This document shows positions 7,930 to 16,332 of a stretch of DNA of 64,000 bases, piece after piece. Made by a program: the position numbers and the translations under genes. This DNA is from Erwinia sp. S63 (GTDB taxonomy: Bacteria > Pseudomonadota > Gammaproteobacteria > Enterobacterales > Enterobacteriaceae). The notes beneath the pieces were generated by a model that was given only the letters and a program-made list of their open reading frames with translations, did no database searches and was not told the DNA's origin. The stretch covers positions 1-64,000 of the forward strand of contig NZ_JACVUP010000019.1 of NCBI RefSeq assembly GCF_016625195.1, in the 5' to 3' direction. The number at the start of each line of letters is the position of its first letter. Within the stretch, counting starts at the first letter, position 1.

Positions 7930-10900
7930 TTAACCGGTGGCGTCAGAGGCCACCTCCCGCATTTTTACAAATACTTTACCGTCATCCCTGAATTCAGACT
8001 CCTTCATCATTCCGGCCTGCTGTAATTTATCGAGCAGCCGCAGACAGGCATCCCGGTTATTCAGCGAAAGGGTGGCCGTTTTCTGGGTAAATATTTTATA
8101 CAGCTCTTTTTCTTCCATTATCTTCGTCATTTCTGCAAGGCGGATGCGGTCACGACAGCCACCCGAAATAATGGAAGTCATCAGGCGGATCCGCATTTCC
8201 TCATCGGAAGTCACGTAAAAAGCCGCTTGTTTAACATCTTCAGGGAGATTAATGCTCTCTTCATCCACTTCACGATAATAATGTTCATACTGCCGGTACA
8301 GCGCCATCTTATTATCTTGTGAAAGGCGGGAATAATACATTACCCCTCTCAGGAGCTTTTCAAAAACTTCCATGTCATCCTGATATTTCAGATAACGATC
8401 CGTATCAGACATGAATTCCGCATGATGCGTCACGAACCATGCTGAGAGATTTTCTGTCACGTCACGACTTAGGTCTGAAATATTATTCATCACGTGGCTA
8501 AAGTCGGCGCTGGTCAGGGGGATCTTATTCATATTCAGCAGCCGGATAATAATCTCATCGCTGATATTATCATCGAAGTGAGCCGTATTGATGTCCACAT
8601 TCTGGATGATCATTTTATAATCGTCTCCGCTCAGCAGCTGATTGCTGATGATTTTCACATACAGCAGTTCGTACAGGTCACCGTCTGCAATCCCGGGTCC
8701 TGAGAGCGACAGCACGCCGGCGTGGCGGGACAGGTAGTCCGACAGTATCTGAAGGTTGCACTCTCCGGCGACATACGTCATCAGCTCCGGCCAGGCTGCT
8801 TCTATCCGGTCATAGCGGTAAAACAGATCGTGGAACGAAAGCCGACGGCCGTTTTCAGTACGCCCTGGCTCTTCAGGTATGCCCGAAAGCGTGGCGAGGC
8901 AGAAATTCATCTCACTGACGATACGTATTTTCAGCTCATCGCTGAGTTTGTTGATCGCAAGAACCTCTGTAATAGCGGCCTCATGTTCCTCTGAAAGCAG
9001 AAAGACATTCCGCACAAAATCATCGGCCTGTTCCTCAAAATACGCCTGCGCAGCGAGATCGTGCTTCTGCGCAAGCGTCCAGGGCGTTTTCTCACACTCC
9101 GTCGCGGTATATCCGAATTCGTGGAGCTCTGCGGCAAGGGTTACGCCGATGTTCTCTCGTGTAAGCCGGTACAGAGCGTTCTCACTGATGAAGCACAGGC
9201 AGGTCTGTTCATCATCAGACAGGGGATCGGAAAGTTCCGCGTAGCAGACCTGCAGGGCGGCAATGTGCTTCAGAAACGCGTCCAGGCGTCCGGGCCTCAT
9301 CAGGTGAACGATACCGGTCCCCAGCGACTCCACAAAGCGACGGTAAAGGCCGGGTTCCTGAGAGCATTCAGGGGCTATCAGCGAAACCACTTCAGCGGAA
9401 ATCCCCCTGAAGGCGTCTGAATCACCCGAGACTTCAAGGTGAGCGAGCAGCACGTCCATATATCCGTTTCTTTCCAGCGCCCGTTTCAGCAGTGACGTGA
9501 AACTCTCAGGCGCAGCAAAGCGGAACTCAAGAATGTTGAGCAGGCTGAGCACGTGCTCGCCGGGTTTAACGAACAGCGTGGCAAGCATTTCATCCAGCCG
9601 GGCGTCGCGGGTTTTCAGCAAATGGGAGACGATCTGATGATGCATCACCGCATCATGATGCAGGAGATGCTGCGCGGTAATTTCCAGGAGGACACCCGGC
9701 ACATCATCAATGGCCACCTCCTCATTGGACTGCTCGAAAGAAAGGCCGAGAGCGACGTTTTTCACAAACTCATTGTCTGCTGAGGACAGCCCTCCTTTAT
9801 GAAAGACCGATCGCGAACGCATGAAGTCCTGGTCGAGATAGCCACGGGACAGCAGGATATAAAGCGCATCGTAGCCACCGTAAGCCATTTCATTCTGAAC
9901 GGCCTGCTTCTGCTCTGGACTAAGCAAATCGTGCTGGCTGATGCCATTCATATACTGCCGTGCAACCTCGGTGAACTTCTCTCTTTTCATTGACGTGACC
10001 AGATCAGCCAGCGACACCGCATTTTTCCGGCGCTTTTCTTCTCTGGCTTCCCGGAGCGCCTTTTCAGTTTTCTGAAAATTCAGCTCGCGTTCTTCGCCTA
10101 CCGTTTTCTTCCGCCGCTGATAGCTTTCAGATATTTCAGCGCGATAGGAATCGTCCAGAGGGATAATATTATTCTGATTCTGATACAGATACCCCAGGCT
10201 GACCTGCGTTGAGTCATTAAATAAATCCTCAAACGCTTGTTCATCACTGATGAGCTGATGCGTATCTAGCTGCCGAAACGAAGGCTGATAATAAACCTGA
10301 GCGGTTTGAGGCTTGTAAAAATGGACGATACCGGTGAGATTCTCAGGAATGAGTGAGTATATAATGCTTTCCCTGACGTCCTCGGCGTTTCGGGATTTTT
10401 CTCTGCTAATGTCGTTAAGCGTTCCGCTCAATGATAAAATTCTCGCCTCAATGTCACCAAAAAAGTTTTTATGCAGCTGCAGTGTTCTGTATTCGTAAAT
10501 AAACCTGTAGAGAATGCTGACTTTTCTGTCGATGAGGCTGTAGTCATGAGAGAACATGTTTTTGTAAAAAATTAGGGCATACAGGCTGACTTTTCTTTTT
10601 GTATTGTCCACCACTTCACTGAAAACAAGATATTCATTAACGATATTCTGCAGGGAGCGCATATCACTGATATAGGCCGCCGTACTGCGCAGGCATTCCT
10701 CACCATCAGGGATGAAAGCTTTCATTTTTTCATTCAGCAGCGGGAAGGAATTTCTGCTGTCCATCACCGGCACAACGGGAATAATAAAATCAAAGAATTT
10801 CGTACGCGCTTCCGCGCCTGAAAAAATATCATCCCTCACGGCGTAGACAAACCGGAGAGGGTTATCATCAGAAAGATTATTATTAACAATTTTATTAATC

Positions 10901-11760
10901 TCCCGGAGCTTAACGAAAATCTCCGGGTTTTTTAATCGGTCCAGGTCTTCAAAGATGACGATCCTGTAATTATCAATTCGTGAGAAGAAGTACACTATTT
11001 CATCGAGACAGTTATTCAGAAGGGAGGACGTATCCGCGCTGCTGAGGTCCATTTCACCACTGAGCAGGGCCACTTTGTTAAGCTTTATTTTTTTATCAAA
11101 TATCCCAATCTGCGAGGCGCACTCAGTAATGAAATACAGAGCAGTCAGAATGAAAACGAGAAGTAAGACGGCTTTCGGGTAAGGTATCACGTTAAGAAAA
11201 TTGAGGGATTCAGCCGGGATCCCTGTTATTTTCAGCACTTTATTATAATAAATAATCGCCAGAATGCCGCCCACAGGGGCTGCCACCTTGAGAACTGCCC
11301 AGAACACGCGTCGTATATGCGCCCGGTTCCTGTTCAGGATCCGGTCGATACGTGAGTCAGGGAGAGCGTCACGATTCTTTTTGTACAGTATCTGCTGAAG
11401 TATACTTAATTCGATTTCCTGAGCCCTCGCCGGCTCTCCCTTTTCCTGCATTTCAAAACCAGCAAGAGATACGTTAATAAACGCCTCAGGTCTGAACTTC
11501 TCCATGTAGGATCGGATAATCGTACTCTTTCCTGCACCATAACTACCTGTTACGGCAATATTTCTGACATCATTTTTAGACAGGGCAAAATCCATTGCAT
11601 TGAAATATTCATTTTTTGTGCTGATTTTTGATGGTGTTAGCGCTATATAAGGCGCCTTTAATAATGGCTGCTTCTGAAGTAGTAGTCTGGAAATTTTAAA
11701 TTTTATTATTTTGCAAAGCCTGTAAATAAACAACAGAGTGACTCTTTTAATTTTATACAT
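7930..11760 (-). CDS. large YobI/KAP-like P-loop NTPase, membrane-anchored
   Basis: This 1276-residue protein has a Walker A loop, GSYGAGKST, at residues 72-80 and a Walker B-like strand, YRIVIFEDLDRL, at about 265-276. Two hydrophobic segments (about 154-171 and 197-212) are inserted between them. That arrangement, a P-loop domain interrupted by two membrane spans, is the hallmark of KAP-type NTPases, and the DLDRL pattern recalls YobI-like P-loop proteins. The remaining ~900 residues are helical and unrecognised. Members of the KAP group include the F-plasmid phage-exclusion protein PifA, so a role in defence at the inner membrane is reasonable but unproven. The gene is single, with more A+T than its neighbours in its 5' part, which hints at separate acquisition. 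It is transcribed away from the replication region. Confidence 0.8.
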   Translation of the reverse strand: MYKIKRVTLLFIYRLCKIIKFKISRLLLQKQPLLKAPYIALTPSKISTKNEYFNAMDFALSKNDVRNIAVTGSYGAGKSTIIRSYMEKFRPEAFINVSLAGFEMQEKGEPARAQEIELSILQQILYKKNRDALPDSRIDRILNRNRAHIRRVFWAVLKVAAPVGGILAIIYYNKVLKITGIPAESLNFLNVIPYPKAVLLLVFILTALYFITECASQIGIFDKKIKLNKVALLSGEMDLSSADTSSLLNNCLDEIVYFFSRIDNYRIVIFEDLDRLKNPEIFVKLREINKIVNNNLSDDNPLRFVYAVRDDIFSGAEARTKFFDFIIPVVPVMDSRNSFPLLNEKMKAFIPDGEECLRSTAAYISDMRSLQNIVNEYLVFSEVVDNTKRKVSLYALIFYKNMFSHDYSLIDRKVSILYRFIYEYRTLQLHKNFFGDIEARILSLSGTLNDISREKSRNAEDVRESIIYSLIPENLTGIVHFYKPQTAQVYYQPSFRQLDTHQLISDEQAFEDLFNDSTQVSLGYLYQNQNNIIPLDDSYRAEISESYQRRKKTVGEERELNFQKTEKALREAREEKRRKNAVSLADLVTSMKREKFTEVARQYMNGISQHDLLSPEQKQAVQNEMAYGGYDALYILLSRGYLDQDFMRSRSVFHKGGLSSADNEFVKNVALGLSFEQSNEEVAIDDVPGVLLEITAQHLLHHDAVMHHQIVSHLLKTRDARLDEMLATLFVKPGEHVLSLLNILEFRFAAPESFTSLLKRALERNGYMDVLLAHLEVSGDSDAFRGISAEVVSLIAPECSQEPGLYRRFVESLGTGIVHLMRPGRLDAFLKHIAALQVCYAELSDPLSDDEQTCLCFISENALYRLTRENIGVTLAAELHEFGYTATECEKTPWTLAQKHDLAAQAYFEEQADDFVRNVFLLSEEHEAAITEVLAINKLSDELKIRIVSEMNFCLATLSGIPEEPGRTENGRRLSFHDLFYRYDRIEAAWPELMTYVAGECNLQILSDYLSRHAGVLSLSGPGIADGDLYELLYVKIISNQLLSGDDYKMIIQNVDINTAHFDDNISDEIIIRLLNMNKIPLTSADFSHVMNNISDLSRDVTENLSAWFVTHHAEFMSDTDRYLKYQDDMEVFEKLLRGVMYYSRLSQDNKMALYRQYEHYYREVDEESINLPEDVKQAAFYVTSDEEMRIRLMTSIISGGCRDRIRLAEMTKIMEEKELYKIFTQKTATLSLNNRDACLRLLDKLQQAGMMKESEFRDDGKVFVKMREVASDATG

Positions 11761-11803
11761 GATTAATCCTTTAACTAATGCTGTATGTTACTTATATACG
11801 TGC

Positions 11804-11826
11804 CTCATCTGGCGATGAGTTTTTTT
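11804..11826 (+). terminator. short intrinsic-terminator-like hairpin
   Basis: CTCATC, loop TGGC, GATGAG, then seven Ts. It faces away from the NTPase gene and has no obvious plus-strand gene before it, so it may end an antisense or leader transcript. Confidence 0.45.
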
Positions 11827-12229
11827 CTTTGGGAGAGAAGCGCAGCGTATCACGTGCTCGGAAAAGGCGAAAGCGTGACTATGGGGTTCTCTTCCCGGAG
11901 CGGAACCGAATGTTTTTGCTCACTTCCTGCACCTCAACAGCTGCGCTCTAAGGTTGTACAGCGTCAGGCTTCAGAACTCCGTCCTGAACGTTCAGCAGCG
12001 CTCGCCGCAGACCATGACCGAGCTTGCTCGCGAATGGTCGAGGAAGCGCAATATCATCTGAACCGGCATTTTCTGCCTATGCGCGGTTTCGTTATTCCAC
12101 TTATTAACAGGCTTAATTTTTAAGAGCTTTTTTACAGTTTTTAGGTGTTTTAAGCTTTTTAGTACGGTCCTGTGCCGCACCGTATAAGGCCTGAAGGGGA
12201 AACGTCATGGGATCTGGAACAAGATCCCG
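11827..12229. other. intergenic region upstream of replication control region
   Basis: No gene is supported. A partial inverted repeat (GACCAT ... ATGGTC near 12010-12040) is visible. The stretch probably holds promoters for the NTPase gene on one side and plasmid copy-control sequence on the other. Confidence 0.35.
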
Positions 12230-12310
12230 TGGGAAAGGCATCAACAGATTGTGGGATCCGGCACCAGTCGGTATGGGAAGGGCATCAACATCGTATGGGA
12301 AAACCATCAA
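12230..12310 (-). repeat. three inverted iterons upstream of repA
   Basis: TGGGAAAGGCATCAA (12230-12244), TGGGAAGGGCATCAA (12274-12288) and TGGGAAAACCATCAA (12296-12310) are inverse copies of the TTGATG-n-TTTCCCA iterons found after repA. In Rep_3 plasmids such inverse copies are typically operators through which Rep dimers repress their own promoter. Confidence 0.85.
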
Positions 12311-12324
12311 CTTTTCTGACCGCC

Positions 12325-12333
12325 TTATCCACA
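12325..12333 (+). promoter_or_regulatory. DnaA box
   Basis: TTATCCACA is the exact consensus DnaA-binding 9-mer. It lies between the inverted iterons and repA, as expected for a host-DnaA-assisted iteron origin. Confidence 0.75.
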
Positions 12334-12416
12334 GGTGAATAAGTGAGACATGAGGCGTTGCTTTTTCCGGAATGGATGCCACTATGGGGAATATTTTTTT
12401 ACCCACAGGATCCGTC

Positions 12417-13136
12417 ATGACGACGATTGCGCTGAAGAAATTCAAGAAAAAAGTCAGTATTAAACAGTCGAATGAGCTGACTGAAGCAGCATACTATCTG
12501 CCGCTTCAGGCGAAGCGCGTTTTGTGGCTCTGTCTGATGCAGGCTTACTTCAGCGAGGCAACAGACGACATCGAGACGGACGTGCTGCCGCTTTTCAGCG
12601 TAAGCGTTTCTGACTACGTGAAGTACTTCAACGTGGCGACTGCCGTGGCCAGCCGTGACGTAAAGGCGGGTGTGAAAGCGCTGGGCGAGTCAACGGTGAC
12701 ATTTTACCCGAAGGACGGGGAGTTTGAGCAGGTCACGCGCCCGTGGCTCTCTGAAGCGGGCATGAAGCGTGGACGGGGTTCCTGGCAGATTGAGTTCAAT
12801 TACAAGGTCATTCCTTTTCTGGTCGGCTTGTCCTCCCAGTTCACCACCTACTCGCTTTATGACTGTGGCCAGCTGAACAGCGTGAAGGTGATCCGCCTCT
12901 ACGAGAGCCTCTGCCAGTTCCGCAGCACAGGCACATGGATAACCGATCATGAATGGCTCTGCGAGCGTTTCATGCTGGCAGATTCACAGAAGGCCAATAA
13001 GGCTGAAATGAAGCGAACCTTTCTGGAGCCTGCTATCCGGAAAATCAATGAAAAGACCCCGCTGCGCGTCAGCTACAGCACGCAGGATGATGGCCGACTG
13101 CTCTTCAGCGTGATGGAACGACCGCTGGCTTCCTGA
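12417..13136 (+). CDS. repA: Rep_3-family plasmid replication initiator
   Basis: This 239-residue initiator starts at the ATG at 12417, preceded by AGGA; an in-frame ATG at 12372 is poorly placed. It fits the Rep_3 (IncFIB/pPS10-like) family of tandem winged-helix initiators. The N-terminal winged helix covers about residues 10-120 (KQSNELTEAAYYLPLQAKRVLWLCLMQ, with SVSDYVKYFNV). The second covers about 125-225, with the conserved SVKVIRLYESLCQF recognition-type helix. Rep monomers would bind the ten iterons downstream to open the origin, and dimers the inverse copies upstream to repress transcription. The DnaA box and both iteron arrays directly support the role. It defines the replicon; the incompatibility group cannot be named from sequence reading alone. 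Confidence 0.93.
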   Translation: MTTIALKKFKKKVSIKQSNELTEAAYYLPLQAKRVLWLCLMQAYFSEATDDIETDVLPLFSVSVSDYVKYFNVATAVASRDVKAGVKALGESTVTFYPKDGEFEQVTRPWLSEAGMKRGRGSWQIEFNYKVIPFLVGLSSQFTTYSLYDCGQLNSVKVIRLYESLCQFRSTGTWITDHEWLCERFMLADSQKANKAEMKRTFLEPAIRKINEKTPLRVSYSTQDDGRLLFSVMERPLAS

Positions 13137-13170
13137 CCCGTCGCGCCGGGTGATCGTAAGGGTGATAAAG

Positions 13171-13712
13171 TTGATGGTTTTCCCATATCTCTTACTGCTT
13201 ATTGATGTGTTTCCCACATTCTCCTGAAAGTTGATGTGTTTCCCACTGAGATAGCCACGCCCGTCACTCAGTAAGTTGATGTGCTTCCCACAATCACGCC
13301 TGACGGTTCATTAAGGTTGCGAACTTGATGTTTTTCCCACAGCCGGGAGCATGAGGGAACCACCTTCCTGACAACTGATATTTTTCTGGCCGGCGGATAC
13401 CGGAAGCAGGCCGAGCCAACTGACTCGTCGTCCGTAGTCTTTAGCGCCCGAAAGGTTATTGATGCGTTTCCCATAATGGCCTCCTCAGATTGCCTGAACG
13501 TGCATTAACAGGAAGCCGGATGTTGATGTCTTTCCCACGCTCACTTTGCAAAATTCGCTAAGGATGCCTATTAGTCCCAGTTAACTTGACCTTTTTCCCA
13601 TATGCGGATGCTGACGGACTGAAAATGGGCTTATCGGTACCCTGACATCCGTACCAAAAAAGTTGATGTCTTTCCCACAACGATCACTGACATGAACTTG
13701 ACGTGTTTCCCA
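13171..13712 (+). repeat. origin iterons: ten direct copies of TTGATG-n-TTTCCCA
   Basis: Ten 15-bp direct repeats start at 13171, 13202, 13231, 13276, 13325, 13459, 13523, 13586, 13663 and 13698 (consensus TTGATGTGTTTCCCA). The variants at 13586 and 13698 have GAC for GAT. Spacing is irregular, with a ~120-bp gap between the fifth and sixth. They form the Rep-binding array of the replication origin and the likely incompatibility determinant. Confidence 0.93.
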
Positions 13713-13951
13713 CTCAGGAATCGGATCGCAAATCGGGTTATTGTAATAAATGGTGTTTTATCAAAAGATATACAGGTTTGGTCTCCTTAGTCACCCATAG
13801 TGATCAAGTATCTGCATCTTTCCGCATGCAACCTTACAGTGGTTCCCCGCACCTTTAACAGATATCTCTTTAGGATCGCCAGCCAGAAAAGCGATTGATC
13901 AGTGTATGGCTACGTTATTCTGGGAAATTTCAGATATTTCAGATATTTCAG
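13713..13951. other. origin-flanking A+T-rich region with 9-bp repeats
   Basis: No gene is seen. The sequence is relatively A+T-rich and ends with three direct copies of TTTCAGATA at 13928-13954, directly before the Tn3 insertion. It could be the DNA-unwinding part of the origin. Confidence 0.5.
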
Positions 13952-13956
13952 ATAGA
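13952..13956 (+). repeat. left target-site duplication ATAGA
   Basis: A five-base repeat abutting the left inverted repeat, identical to 25351-25355. It supports a simple Tn3-family transposition event. Confidence 0.85.
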
Positions 13957-13995
13957 GGGGTTTAAGGGCCAATGGAACGAAAACGTACGCTAAGG
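13957..13995 (+). repeat. left terminal inverted repeat of the Tn3-family element
   Basis: 39 bp, starting GGGGTTTAAGGG, matching the right end except at positions 5, 8 and 34. Confidence 0.92.
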
Positions 13996-14476
13996 GTGTA
14001 ACTAACTGATAAATATTTATTTATCTATGATTGGCTTCTTTTTTCTACATTGTTCGGTAGACGAATGTTCTGATTGAGTGAATCGATCCGCAGCACCAGC
14101 CGGATTCGGGCGAGCCGCCGATGCCCCGACGGGCTAAAGCAGATTGCCGATGGCTGGGTGGATAACAGCGGTTCAGCAGCTCTGTGCCTGCCCTGAGCCC
14201 TGTTGCCAGGCAGATAAACTATCTGCTTGATCCTGCCTACGCTTATTGTGAGCGGACTGTTCGTGGTACGCAGCAGATCTCGTTTCAATTCGATAACAGC
14301 CTGGAACGCTGACTGAACGACTGTCCGGCAAACAGTTTCTGGGCTAATGTTTCACCAGTGATTAACGCTAAAGCCACTCCTGTTCTACCGATAGCAGTTA
14401 ATGGCATTTGTGCCGCATGGCACAGCGGGTAACCTTCTGCCGATTGGCATCATTACATCGTAAGCAGGTTGGTTTA
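13996..14476. other. non-coding left arm of transposon
   Basis: No convincing gene. It presumably carries the promoter for the desaturase operon. Short frames on the minus strand lack ribosome sites and similarity and were not accepted. Confidence 0.4.
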
Positions 14477-15517
14477 ATGACTGGAAGAACGTCGGTCTAT
14501 CTGGATCAGGAACAACGAGAGCTGATTGCCCGGCTGTCGGCCAGCTGGCTGTGGCGCAGCGAGCTACCGACCTGGCTGCTGATCGTCATCATTTACGGCG
14601 GCTGGCTTGCCACGGTTGCATGGTGGCAAACTCTCGGGCTGCTGCCATCTACGCTGTTGCTTATCTGGCTAACCACCTGGTATATGTCTTTGCAGCACGA
14701 GCTAATCCACGGTCATCCGACCCGATTCCCACGTCTGAATCAGCTGTTCGGCATGCTGCCATTCTCTGTCTGGTACCCTTATGGTGCCTATCGCGACCTG
14801 CATCTGCGCCACCATATTGATGAAGATCTGACCGTGCCGGAAACTGACCCGGAAAGCTACTACTTTACTCGCCGCCGCTGGGCGCATTTTAACGGTGTGC
14901 AGCGTCAGCTGGTGCGTCTGCGCAACACCTTTCCCGGCCGTTTCCTGCTGGCCCCACTGCTGACTATATTCTGGGCACTGGCTGACATCTGGCATTCTTT
15001 TATACAACGGGATCGCCCCGCTATCGTGATGTGGCTGGTGCATTTCATCCTGCTACTGCCCGTGATCGGCTGGCTGCACGCTTATGACTTCCCGCTGGTA
15101 TGGTATCTGTTCGGCGTTACCGGACCGATGCTGGCAGTGACCTCAGTGCGCTCGTTCCTAGAACACAGGGCGGAAGAAGCCCCGGAAGCCCGTTCGGTGA
15201 TCAACGAGGCAGGGCTGTTCTGGCGGCTGTTGTTTCTTAATCTGAACTATCATTTGGTACATCATGATCTGCCGCGTATTCCCTGGTATGGGCTACCGGT
15301 GGTGTATCGTGCCGGTAAAGCGGCGTATCTGCGGCGCAATCAGGGTTTTTTCGTTAAAGGATACGGTGAGCTGATGCGCCAGCATCTTATCAGGCCGGTA
15401 AAGGTCGAAATCAACCCGTGGTTCCCCGACGGACGCCCGGATGCCATGCCCCCGCAATCGCACTCTGAAACAACGCCCGTCACCGGCACTGCACCCGAAG
15501 CCGGAGCAGCACCATGA
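14477..15517 (+). CDS. membrane fatty-acid-desaturase-like di-iron enzyme
   Basis: This 346-residue integral membrane protein carries the three histidine clusters of membrane fatty acid desaturases/hydroxylases: HELIHGH (HxxxxxH-type, residues ~76-82), HLRHH (~113-117) and NLNYHLVHHD (HxxHH, ~258-267). Several hydrophobic spans surround them. Such enzymes use a di-iron centre and O2 to desaturate or hydroxylate an alkyl chain; the substrate here is unknown. The ATG at 14477 is chosen because the frame's earlier ATG at 14408 lies in low-quality sequence. The C-terminal ~30 residues are proline/alanine-rich and probably disordered. It overlaps the next gene by ATGA, so the two are co-translated. 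Association with a flavin monooxygenase and an importer suggests oxidative use of an imported compound. Confidence 0.82.
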   Translation: MTGRTSVYLDQEQRELIARLSASWLWRSELPTWLLIVIIYGGWLATVAWWQTLGLLPSTLLLIWLTTWYMSLQHELIHGHPTRFPRLNQLFGMLPFSVWYPYGAYRDLHLRHHIDEDLTVPETDPESYYFTRRRWAHFNGVQRQLVRLRNTFPGRFLLAPLLTIFWALADIWHSFIQRDRPAIVMWLVHFILLLPVIGWLHAYDFPLVWYLFGVTGPMLAVTSVRSFLEHRAEEAPEARSVINEAGLFWRLLFLNLNYHLVHHDLPRIPWYGLPVVYRAGKAAYLRRNQGFFVKGYGELMRQHLIRPVKVEINPWFPDGRPDAMPPQSHSETTPVTGTAPEAGAAP

Positions 15518-16332
15518 CTCAGCTGCTGTCACTACCCATGTATGACGTGCAGCCTGCGGATACGCTTCTGGTTGTGGACGCGCTGCGCCAGCTGCTGGCA
15601 CAGCAAGGCATTGATGGCTGGAATTACGTTGAGCCCGGCGATCGGCTGGCGCACTGGAAGGAGCCGTCTTTGCTGCTCAGCCAGACCTGCGGCTATCCGC
15701 TGTGCGCGCTGCTGCCTGACGCGCAGGTGGTGGGCACCTTCCATTACGACGCTCAGGGGTGTCGCGGGTACCGCTACCGCAGCCGGCTGGTAGTACGCCA
15801 AGCCGACGCTGCTAAACGGCTGGCTGATTTTGCGGGCGGACGTGCGGTGTGCAACAGCGAGGATTCGTTGTCCGGCTTCCATACCCTGCGCGCAGAGATT
15901 GCCGCGCTGAAGCAAAATGGTCGTTTCTTCTCCTCGCTGTTGTTCAGCGGCGGCCATAGCAAGTCGCTGCAGGCACTACAGGATAACGCGGCCGACTTGG
16001 CGGCGATCGACACAGTCAGCTGGGCGCTGTTTAGCCGTCATCAGCCGTCATTGTTGCAGGGGCTGACGACGATTGGCTATACCGCCGAACTGCCCGGTCT
16101 GCCGCTGATCACCGCAAGTGGAACCTCTGCCGCCATACTGCGACATATGCGGAAGGCGCTGACCCGGCTGGTCAGCGAACCTCAGTGGCGGGAGGTCTGC
16201 GCACAGTTGCTGATTAGTGGCTTCACCGCGACAGACCGTGACGATTATGAGCCGGTCAGCGTGCTGGCAGTCCCAGCTTCTGCCGCAGCGTTCCCGGCTG
16301 ATAAGCTGTCTTCATCACACCCCGCGCTTTAA
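15514..16332 (+). CDS. PhnD/SsuA-like substrate-binding-fold protein
   Basis: This 272-residue protein has the look of the PhnD/type-2 periplasmic binding fold: SLLLSQTCGYPL, a domain-crossing RSRLVVR, a GRAVCNSEDSLSGF loop and the conserved DLAAIDTVSWALF motif. There is no signal peptide, so it may be cytoplasmic and act as a sensor or chaperone of substrate rather than in transport. It is translationally coupled to the desaturase gene. Its last 77 bp overlap, tail to tail, with the flavin monooxygenase gene on the other strand. Family-level assignment is fairly safe; ligand and role are unknown. Confidence 0.75.
   Translation: MTQLLSLPMYDVQPADTLLVVDALRQLLAQQGIDGWNYVEPGDRLAHWKEPSLLLSQTCGYPLCALLPDAQVVGTFHYDAQGCRGYRYRSRLVVRQADAAKRLADFAGGRAVCNSEDSLSGFHTLRAEIAALKQNGRFFSSLLFSGGHSKSLQALQDNAADLAAIDTVSWALFSRHQPSLLQGLTTIGYTAELPGLPLITASGTSAAILRHMRKALTRLVSEPQWREVCAQLLISGFTATDRDDYEPVSVLAVPASAAAFPADKLSSSHPAL

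Noticed and set aside
13171..13712. CRISPR array suggested by many short repeats
   Set aside because: Repeats are 15 bp, irregularly spaced and next to a Rep_3 gene with inverse copies upstream; they are origin iterons.
14025..14288. 87-codon minus-strand frame in the left arm of the transposon
   Set aside because: No ribosome site, no family resemblance, and the composition does not look coding.
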